From Isoetes taiwanensis (lineage: Eukaryota > Streptophyta > Lycopodiopsida > Isoetales > Isoetaceae): 64,000 nucleotides of DNA. The stretch covers positions 6,140,109 to 6,204,108 of the forward strand of contig JAJEKV010000004.1 in NCBI GenBank assembly GCA_021234155.1. The letters are read 5' to 3'. The notes under the pieces are model-generated. The model did not search any database. It was given only the letters and a program-made list of their open reading frames with translations, and was not told where the DNA came from. How positions within the stretch are numbered: the stretch's first letter is position 1; the number at the start of each line of letters is the position of its first letter. The translations under genes were made by a program, and so were the position numbers. Shown piece by piece: positions 56,140 to 64,000 of this stretch.

Positions 56140-57600
56140 GTGAAGAACACGAAGATAGCCATGGTTTCGACGAGGGCACGAAGAGAATCCGATGCTGAAA
56201 GGGGTACCAGGAGACCGGCATCATCCAAGAGGGTCTGCGCGCCCAGGACAAAGAGGAGGGCACCACAGGTCAGTGCTGCTACCAGTCCAATGCCAAGGAG
56301 GCCGAGTAGGAGAGGTCAATGGACAGAAGAGCAAATGCTCGACATCCTCGAAGAGGTAAGCGAATATGGCATTTCAATTAGAGAGGCTTCTAGGAGGTCT
56401 GGTATACCAGAGTCCACAATCAGGGATTGGTTATACGGTCGAACAAGCCACAAGCAAACAAATCATCCACAGATATTGACAACTCTCCAAGAGGAGGAGC
56501 TCGTCAATTGGGCCCTTAGCATGGCAGAGCAAGGGATGGGGGTCACACTATCTGCTGTCAAGGAAAAGGCAAAGAGAGATGGCTAGAGCGGGGGCTCATG
56601 TGGTGAATCACGGAGTACCGGCGTGTAAGTGGTGGAAGCTCTTTAAACAAAGACACCCTAAGTGGCTCTAAGGAGTCCGAAACCCTAGATGTGGCGGGGC
56701 CCGTGCCATGACACAGGAGAACCTCGACAACTTCTATGCCGGGCTTAAGCGGTTATGCTTTGAATTTGCATTCCCGCCTCAAGGATATGGAATCTTGTGA
56801 GACCGGAATTCAGGCGAGGGAAAGTGAAGGGGTTGAAAATCATAGCTAGAAAGGGGGGGAATAGGGTGAGTGAGGTAGTTATGAACAATAGGGAATGGGT
56901 TACTATTTTGGTTTGTGTTAATCTTTGGGGTACAGGATCCCCAACATGTATATTTTCAAAGGTAATCGCATGAGGCAAGATCATATTGCAAGATGTGAAG
57001 AAGGTGCCATTCAGTCAGTGCAATCTTCGGCTTGGATGACATCGAATCTGTTTAAGTCATGGGCTGTCACATTTTGCGCAAGAAGAGTTCCGTGGTGTAT
57101 CCCCGCACCAGCCTCACCTTATCATATTGGATGGTCATGGCGGTCATGTAGAGCTGGAAGTCATATTGGAGGCAAAAGAGAAGGGCATCCACTTTGCCTT
57201 ATTGCCTCCACATACATCTCATAGACTTCAGCCTCTAGATGTGGCATGCTTTGCCCCCTTTTAAGGCAACATTCAAGAGGCATAGAGCTGCCTACATGGT
57301 AAGCAAAGGGAGGGCAGAACCAAAGAAGGAGGAGATAGCGGGGAATTGATTTCCCGGTCCGGTTGCATGCGGCCTCACACCCCGAAACATCAAGGCGGGT
57401 TTTAGGGCAACCGGTATCCGCCCTTTGACCAGGGAAAAGGTTAAGCCAGGTCAAGAATGTACCAGGTTTGGGAGGGTGCATGTTGAAGACATTCTGGCGA
57501 GGCGAGAGCAAGGCGGAGAAGATTACCATCCGTGATATGGCACAAGTGGAGGCCTTTGACATGGCGAAGTGCACCAGGTATGGGAGGCTTTACGGGACAA
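56140..57600 (+). pseudogene. Pogo/Tigger-like DDE transposase relic
   Basis: The first frame (56140-56586) has a pipsqueak-type helix-turn-helix (WTEEQMLDILEEV, GISIREASRRSGIPESTIRDW), then the start of a CENP-B-type second DNA-binding domain. After a stop at 56586 the next frame gives WWKLFKQRHPKW and AMTQENLDNFYAGLK. The catalytic core follows in pieces: ETGIQARESEGV near 56790 (the preceding catalytic Asp is not legible), EWVTILVCVNLWGTGSP (56895-56945), LIILDGHGGHVELEV (57117-57165, second Asp), and PHTSHRLQPLDVACFAPF (57205-57260). A TPKHQGGFRATGIRP tail lies at about 57377-57425. An extra T near 57262 shifts the frame. The remnant cannot encode a transposase. Terminal inverted repeats were not found. 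Confidence 0.83.
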
Positions 57601-60600
57601 CTCCCAAATGAAGTGCGAGAATGACCAAATGCCACAAATCCGGTTGGTGATCATGTGCCACAAGGCGGCCATGTGGAACCTAACCATGAATTGCCCATTG
57701 AAGGTGCTTTGTTTGTAATGGAGTCAGTGCATGCCAATGATGTTGGAGGTTCTCAAACATATGGCATGCCATCACGCACCATAAGGGCAAGGAAGAGAGG
57801 CTTTGGCCCCGTCCGGGAGGAGAGTTCACATATCAAGTGATGGTTTTGTGAGGCATTGAGAGCGAAACAGGGCTAGAAGGGCGGGCCGAGAAATGAAATT
57901 GGAGCAAAACGCAGCAAGAAGGAAGGTTGAGGCCGCAAGGAGGAAGGTCGAAAGGGAGCAGGCTGCCAAGAGGGCACAAGCTAACAGGGAGGAGAGAGAG
58001 ATGAGGAAGTTGGTCGATGCAAGGGGAAGCCGCAAGTGCCGCAAGGCTTAGGGAGTTTATGTACCCAAGGGGATGTCTAGAGTGGCATCCATATTTGGTT
58101 TTCAAAGGGTGTTGAGCGAGGAGGTTAAGACAAGAAGATTACGGTGAGGAACAGGCTTAGGATTAGACAAGGGTTAAGTCCACTTGGGGCACCCATTCTG
58201 TAAATCGACGCGTCCCGGAATTGACCAGCTCTTCAACTGCTTTGTACACTGCTAGTCCCCATGTAGACCTGAACTCCCAACCATTGGATGATCTTGATGA
58301 AGAGCAAGTCATGTGCGTTTAGATGACACACATATCTCTGCTTTCGGGTGATCTTGGTCATGAGCATCACGTAAGTATCGAGGGTTGCATACCTCTTGTT
58401 AGGCACAGAGCAAACCCAATCAACACACTCAATTCCCCAATGAAGAGGTGGGACTTGCACGCTCCGCGACAACATCTTGACATTGGTCACGGCAACTCAA
58501 TGAGACTGGACACCCAGGGATGGGTGAACTATGCTGCAGCCAATTCAGGACCCGAGCATGACCAGGTTGCTGCAATAGACAAGGCAAGGATTATCAGGGA
58601 AATGGTGGAAATTGGGGTAGACCCTGGAATTGTGAGCCGTGCAAAGGAGATGGATGTTGGGTTTGCAAGGATATGGAGGGCTGACATGGCTCGAGTCACC
58701 CAGCCAACTCCAAGGTTTGGGGAGGGGACCTCATTCATAGCTACACCCGCTGATAGCCAGGTATGTTTGGTCACGTTGTAATCTTAATATTCAGTTCACC
58801 TTTTATTTGGCACTGCTATTAACAGACAATGTGCACAGGTATCCGAAGACTCGGATGAAACCCAAGACAATTAAGCATGTCGACAACTCATTGTACATAA
58901 TATATGAAGGAAAATAGTGAACTTGTTGTACAAGATTTATGGCTAAGATAGTGAACTGATTAAAATAGTGATTGTTGCACATTCTGCTGTTGCATGGACC
59001 CGACACGAACACAACCACAAATAAATAACAGTAGAAGTGAACATAAACAATGAACAGCAATGAACCGCAACAGTGACAGTAAAATCAGGATCATTCCATT
59101 ACACAAAAATAATGTTCAGACAAAATTGAGCCCTCAGGCTGCACAAAATATGCCCGAAGAACCGTTTCTAACAACATGAAGGAAGAGGAGGCGGATCGTC
59201 GTCCAGGGGGCCTTTCTGGCACAAAGGGGCAGCAGCAAAATTAACCAACGGGGCTTTGGAATAGCACATGGTCGCCTTCAGTGATTACGATTTGGCAGTG
59301 GATCAGGTCAGTCTCGGAACGAGCCCGCTCAACTTGAGAGACTATTTCGGGCGATACCTCGGCCGGCGGCAGAAGAACCGAAGCGGTAGTTGTGATCTCC
59401 GCGGGGTCACCAAAAAGTTCCTAATCTTGAAAGAGTTAGGAGTGGTAGAGGTCGAGGAGGAGCTAACGAGGGGAGGATGGCCTTCGGGGGCGAGGCGAAA
59501 CTCTCTTGGGCGGATCATACCCGCCACCCCTCACTATGTCCCACCTCCCGCCGGACCCGGGATAACTGGTTCGTCGTGCATCCATGGCGCCTAAACCCTG
59601 TAACACAACGACAAAGCACAAGATCAATGGAAGATAAGAAACAAAAAACATATCAGAACCTGAGAACATACCTCAGACGCTTCAGAAACCCGGATGCTTG
59701 AAAGGAAATGGCGTATCTTCCCCCCTGCTCGATCGCTCAATTTAAGGGCTTAACTGCAATGATGGGCCAGGATTTCGAAGAATCTGGCCTTTACAGCCGA
59801 ATTAATTGGCATCCGGACATGGCCAGGAATGTTCGGGCCAAATTGGGTGAAGAATTGGAGTTAGAGTGGAGAAATTCGCCTCGAATTCTGGCGGAAGTGG
59901 GCCAAAAGACCAACGGTTACCGGATTGGCGGTACCTCGAACGCCGGTACCATCGTATTGGTAGTGGCGACCTAGACCTCGTGATATCGGACCTAGGCCCG
60001 CCACTAATAATGAGATGTGGCCTCCGGCGGGGGGCCGGCGTGGCGTCTGAGATCCAAAGAATTGGCGCCGATAGGTGGCAACATGTCGCGCTGATGCGTT
60101 AGCACCTCCCCGCTTAGCACTTCTTACCCATAAAGGCCGCTAAAGAGGGCCTCGGGTACCGCGAAGTGTGGTTTGGGGACAGGCGAGGGTGGACGTTTGA
60201 CCCCCCCTTCTTTAGGCCACCATAACTTTCGATGGAGATTGAATTTCGGAAAATTGTCTTCGGGGAAATTGTTGAGGACAACATTAGGTATCCCAATAAA
60301 TTGACAGATCGAAATTTGGGTGAAAACCGGGTGTTTAAGGACAATTTGCCCCTTAAGTGCGCGGAACATGGCGACCATACCCTAGAACAAAAGAGAAAAC
60401 CAGAGAAAAAAGAGAACTGTCGATTTGCTCTGAAAAAATTGGATCTTGTGCATTAGCCAAAAACTTCTACCGATTGCAGGGGAAGCAGAGTCGAAACCAT
60501 CAAGGAAAAAGTTGGAACCCAGCCATAGCCCTGTTCCAATTGAAGAAAAAAAAGAAAATATAAACCTAAGTTTAAGTTAGCTAATAATAAATTAATATCT

Positions 60601-60739
60601 CCTGTCTATAAAAATAAAGATAAAAATAAAGATAATGATTTAGGGGATGTTTATTAGTACTGTCACGGATTGTTAGCACGCTAGTAATGAACGCCACATG
60701 CCAATAACTCGCAGGAGGCCTGGAATCGGATACGTACTA
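57601..60739. other. GC-richer stretch of unknown content
   Basis: 57850-58050 encodes a charged Ala/Arg/Glu-rich coiled-coil-like segment in the plus frame (QAARRKVEAARRKVERE-like), which could be the transposase relic's tail. 58323-58781 and 59708-59974 are modest plus-strand frames with no family I recognise. I do not call them as genes. 59260-60200 is clearly richer in G+C than the flanks. Confidence 0.4.
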
Positions 60740-60811
60740 GGGAAAATTCACCTCGAGAAAATTCCTCGAGGGAATATTCTCGAGAGAATTTTTCGAGAGG
60801 TGAATTTTCCC
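60740..60811. repeat. 72-bp near-perfect hairpin
   Basis: The outer arms GGGAAAATTCACCTC (60740-60754) and GAGGTGAATTTTCCC (60797-60811) are exact complements. The inside (CTCGAG, AATTC and GAATATTC units) is also largely self-complementary, with CTCGAG-type sites repeated four times. The hairpin ends 4 bases before the inverted-repeat element that follows. Confidence 0.9.
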
Positions 60812-60815
60812 GGAT

Positions 60816-61440
60816 GTAATGACCACTAGGCTTAAATTTCCACCACTCTTCTCTGTTCTGGCGGATCTTTGCGTGAATAGAAGCTTGAGTTGAGGACAGG
60901 TTCTTTCTGATTTTGATCGGTTTTAGAGCTAAGATGAAATGTCTTATTAAGTCTTCAAAAAACATGGTAGATTTATGTGATCTTCTACGCTCAAGAAGCG
61001 GCTGCAGGGAAGAACATGGATTTTTTTGAAGAATCGGCCAAGGTTGCATAACTGGTTATAACTGAAGCCTTTCAGAAACATGCTCATTTGCAGATCAAGG
61101 AAGGAGTCGTCTTCAATCATTCTGTACCTGTGCTCTGCAAGCTCCGGTAAGCTTTTCTGCAAAAAAATCTTTGTACCACGGGAAGAGAGCTTCCTTGTGC
61201 AAGCTCCTCTGCAAAACAAACTCTGGAACCGGACAAGCAAGCTCCTCTGCAAGTTCCGGCGCACCTCTGCAAAAATAAACGCACCTCTGCAAAAATAAAC
61301 TCTGGAACAGAGGAAGGGAAATCCTAAAAGAAAAAAACTGTAGAACAGGGCAAGCGGCGCCGCTCCGTAAACTCAGGAGAAAATTTATGTCATATAATTT
61401 TAACAGAATAATGCCATAATTTAAGCCTAGTGGTCATTAC
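60816..61440. mobile_element. Non-coding element with 22-bp terminal inverted repeats (625 bp)
   Basis: GTAATGACCACTAGGCTTAAAT (60816-60837) is repeated exactly in inverted orientation at 61419-61440. The interior has no recognisable coding domain and includes repeated CTCTGCAA units (61135-61300) with a 20-bp perfect tandem pair (61261-61300). The right flank (61438-61463) forms a second small hairpin (CTTTAAAAT and ATTTTAAAG). The layout suggests a MITE or foldback element; a clear target duplication is not visible at these edges. Confidence 0.65.
61261..61300. repeat. 20-bp perfect tandem duplication
   Basis: GCACCTCTGCAAAAATAAAC occurs twice head to tail. A diverged third CTCTGCAA-containing unit lies just upstream. 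Confidence 0.92.
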
Positions 61441-61900
61441 TTTAAAATGAAAATTTTAAAGTAGATGATGAACACGTTATGGGCCTTTATTAGAAACCAT
61501 TATGGTCCAAATGACTTCTATCAACAACATAGTATTTTTAGAGACTACATTATTAAATGTTCGCTCGTGGCTTGATTTGAGCACACGAATAGAGTTTCAC
61601 AACTATCGGGTTAAGTCTACATGGCCATTTATTCATTTTCATGTGCCACTGTTCATCACCTAGTGTAATGTAAGTAAATTGTTGTATAAGCTAGAATTCC
61701 TTACAAGAATCTAATTCTATAATGCATGCCATTATCTCATGTTTCAGATTGTGGACGAAGTCAACACACAAAACTTGGTTAAATGAAAACATCATTCGAC
61801 ATGCAAATTAAAGATACCAGGTACAGGTCAAACATTGCAATCTTTCATAAAAAATAGGTAATGAAATACTTTTGTCTTAATTTTAATGATTTATTAACAG

Positions 61901-61981
61901 TGTTAAAAAGCTCGAAGGCTATAATGTCGAAGAACAAGGTATCCAAGATGAACCAGTAGTAAAGAAAAAGGGTCGTCCAAG
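61901..61981 (+). CDS. Helitron gene, exon with AT-hook-like end
   Basis: The acceptor TTATTAACAG precedes 61901 and the donor GTAAGC follows 61981. In the frame that joins to the next exon it reads an acidic segment ending VVKKKGRPR; KGRPR is an AT-hook core that contacts the minor groove of AT-rich DNA. Any upstream exon is uncertain: the stretch 61748-61819 has stops in all frames. Confidence 0.6.
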
Positions 61982-62074
61982 GTAAGCAAATTCCATACCC
62001 ATGTCAATTGAACTCCATATGTTTATGTCTTATTCTTCATTTAAGAAACATTTACCAGATTTCACTTCCAACAG

Positions 62075-62257
62075 ATTGCCCCCACTGACCCCAAATAGTA
62101 CTATAGCCAATCAGGCAGCAAAAGTTTTAAAACGTCGTGAACAGCAGCGAGAATACCAGGCTCGGAAAAAATTGAAGACTAAAACGGCAAACAATGAACA
62201 CAATGACACAGACAGTCACATTGACCAAGAATGCAGCAAAGAAAAAGCAAATTTTGG
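62075..62257 (+). CDS. Helitron gene, basic exon
   Basis: The acceptor TTCCAACAG and donor GTATGT give a 61-residue stretch in phase with its neighbours. It includes LKRREQQREYQARKKLKTKT, which resembles GRRKYYQEYRAKKKLKQLV at the start of the last exon (63090-63140), so the motif occurs twice in the protein. The rest is acidic and His/Asp-rich. Confidence 0.65.
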
Positions 62258-62359
62258 GTATGTATATATAGTAATCATGCATCTTGATATTTTAAAAACA
62301 TGATAAAGTAAAATATCTCTAACAAACTGTATTTTTTTTTTTTAATGGTTTATCAACAG

Positions 62360-62440
62360 CATTCAGACACTAAGCAATCCTATTATACAAAATGAAGATT
62401 TACCAAAATCATCAAGGACGAAAAGAAGAGGTTGCGCGAG
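62360..62440 (+). CDS. Helitron gene, duplicated AT-hook exon, copy 1
   Basis: The acceptor TATCAACAG and donor GTGAGT frame 81 bases. They read IQTLSNPIIQNEDLPKSS and end TKRRGCAR, a diverged AT-hook (Cys-Ala in place of Arg-Pro). The exon and its flanking intron match copy 2 about 333 bp downstream. Confidence 0.7.
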
Positions 62441-62692
62441 GTGAGTACAAATGTTATACAATCATAGATCTATAATACTAGTTAATTATATTTAGTTAAA
62501 ATAATTCCATATATTCATTTTTCACCAACATGAGATTTACATTTGTTTTTTTCATACATTTGTTTTTTTCACACACTATGATGCCTAATATGCCTATTCA
62601 ATTTTAATCTTGAAAACCTATTACTATCATCAAGGCATGATAAATTAAAACGTTTCTAACAGACTGTATATTTTTTTATGGTTTATTGACAG

Positions 62693-62773
62693 CATTCAAA
62701 CACTAAGCAATCCTATTATACGAAATGAAGATATACCAGAATCGCCAAAAACAAAAAAAAGAGGCCGCCCGAG
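62693..62773 (+). CDS. Helitron gene, duplicated AT-hook exon, copy 2
   Basis: It has the same length and phase as copy 1, reading IQTLSNPIIRNEDIPESP and ending TKKRGRPR, an intact AT-hook core. The acceptor is TTATTGACAG and the donor GTGAGT. The length is a multiple of three, so the exon can be added or skipped without changing frame. Confidence 0.72.
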
Positions 62774-63026
62774 GTGAGTAGAAACGCTATACAATTATAA
62801 ATCTATAGCACTAGTTAATTATATTTAGTTAAAATAGCTCCGTACGCTCATTTCCTAGCAAATTGATATTTACATTTATTCTTTTCCTACACTATAGCGT
62901 TTAGTAATGCCTATCCAATTTTCATCTTGAAAACCTATTACTATAAGACGAACCATGCATATGCAAATCATATGTAGTGAAGGTTACTACATTTGATTGA
63001 TACCTTTTTAATCCTACCTTTATTAG

Positions 63027-64000
63027 GCTATCTGCGGCTACGTTAGAAGGGCTTCCCAGCAATGAGATAAACAAGATTCTTGGTCGTCGAAAGTATTATC
63101 AAGAATATAGAGCAAAAAAGAAACTGAAGCAACTCGTTGCCTCTGAAGATTGTAAGACACACAAAGATGGAGAATCGCATTCCATGGAGGCCATATCGAA
63201 TATGGCCTCCATGGAACAAAATGACCGAGATGCAATAACTGTTGATCTCAACACATCGATTTTCAATGCTGCAAGTCAGCATTGGCAAAAGCAAATTCGT
63301 ATGATGCAACAAGACATGAAACCTGAAGGACATGAACCATTGAAATGGACAAAAAAATGCAGCATATGCCAGATTGACCTGCTCAACTCTGAGAACATGT
63401 CATTCTGTTGCAACAATGGTCACCGTCTACTCCCATCCCTTGAACCTCTACCACGAACCCTAGAGGAACTTTACTCGATCCATGAGTTTTCCGACAATTC
63501 GCGCATCATAAATAATTTATTCTGTTTCACTGCTCTCGGTGTGGAGGGTGATTTCATGGATCTTAAAATGCCGTCATCTGTTGCCATTATGGGTCGTACG
63601 TACCATCGGCTCCTATCTGCAGGCATGCCTACAAGCACCCTTCACTGGTACGTATATGACAATTCAATGAGATATACCATTGCTGCTAAGATGCACCTGC
63701 CGTCCACGTGGATTATGCAAGTTGCTACAGCCTTGAATGCCATCAATCCATATGTTAGAGAATTGAAAACAATAAAAGAACTACATCCTACACCCACGAG
63801 ACTTATGCTCGCAGACCCATCCACATCAGATGAAATAGCTGCTATTGTCCACGCTAACAATAGCATCACTATAAAACCTAGAACTGCAATGATCTGGACA
63901 CAACACGACCATAATCCAGTATTCCTGAGTATACTTGATCCCACATATGAACCGCTTCAATACCCATTATTCTTCCCACACGGAACACTAGGATGGCATC
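63027..64000 (+). CDS. Helitron Rep/helicase-like protein, N-terminal region (partial)
   Basis: The frame is open from the acceptor TTATTAG to the end of the window (324 codons). A basic motif (KYYQEYRAKKKLK, about residue 20) is followed by an acidic linker. A Cys/His cluster comes next (CSICQIDLL, then SFCCNNGHRLLPSL, residues about 112-140) with the usual LPRTLEELY after it. NLFCFTALGV and YHRLLS follow, then LADPSTSDEIA. The end YPLLFFPHG-type block (QYPLFFPHGTLGWH at the last codons) is the start of the Helitron helicase-like N-terminal domain. These proteins start rolling-circle transposition; the catalytic HUH and two-Tyr motifs lie further on. No stop or frameshift is seen, so the element may be young. 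Confidence 0.9.

Larger units (their letters stand above)
61901..64000 (+). mobile_element. 5' part of an autonomous Helitron gene, running off the window
   Basis: Five exons with consistent AG/GT borders lead into a long open exon with the conserved N-terminal region of plant Helitron Rep/helicase proteins. The Rep (HUH) motifs and the helicase would lie beyond 64000. The 5' TC terminus of the element was not identified. Confidence 0.8.

Noticed and set aside
58323-58781. 152-codon plus-strand frame near the transposase relic
   Set aside because: I do not recognise a family and cannot see a conserved motif. It is mentioned as unknown content rather than called as a gene.
59268-59594. 108-codon plus-strand frame in the GC-rich block
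   Set aside because: No recognisable domain, overlapping frames on both strands of similar length, and no clear start context. GC-rich sequence yields such frames by chance.

Overview
The window is repeat-dense vascular-plant nuclear DNA. The signs are plant-type Ty3/gypsy and Ty1/copia retrotransposons, an initiator-Met tRNA primer site on one element and a Gln-tRNA-like one on others, PLS-type pentatricopeptide (PPR) reading frames, a pogo-like DDE transposase relic, and an intron-containing Helitron Rep/helicase gene. The PPR style and unusual gypsy lineages fit a large non-seed-plant genome such as a homosporous fern; this is an inference. I see no intact host gene.

Layout. 1-350 is the end of an LTR (family T below) inserted into the left LTR of element A. 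351-8404 is element A, a minus-strand chromovirus with an iMet primer site and a C-terminal chromodomain; it has lost most of gag and the RT catalytic core. 8405-29143 is a nest. Element B (plus strand, family T) is split by the complete 10,971-bp element C (minus strand, family T, 2,342-bp LTRs, 5-bp target duplication). A 1.5-kb LTR segment of B, with a stub of A's LTR at its far end, lies on both sides of B in inverted orientation. 29144-41663 is a tandem of two damaged family-T copies, D and E, that share one LTR (31033-34922); an unrelated solo LTR sits inside that LTR. 41664-43206 is a copia remnant. 43207-49415 holds an old family-T LTR and short tandem repeats. 49416-53235 holds two decayed PPR genes. 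56140-57600 is a dead pogo-like transposase. 60740-61440 is a hairpin next to a 625-bp element with terminal inverted repeats. From 61901 to the window end runs the 5' part of a Helitron gene.

Family T (elements B, C, D, E) is the main point of interest. Its order is gag (three CCHC knuckles), protease (DGGS), archaeal-type RNase H, RT (Y/FLDD), native gypsy-position RNase H, integrase. The RNase H between protease and RT keeps the D-E-D-D pattern apart from a D-to-G change in E. The RNase H after RT keeps the fold context but has lost the catalytic residues in all three copies where it can be read. This resembles the retroviral arrangement of a dead RNase H as connection domain plus an acquired active one, but with the active domain on the other side of RT. 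Family-T LTRs also share a hairpin at their TG terminus, a conserved block near it, and a tRNA-Gln-like primer site.

Caution: many differences between paired LTRs fall at CAG/CTG sites in short clusters. Some apparent frameshifts may therefore be consensus errors rather than biological decay.
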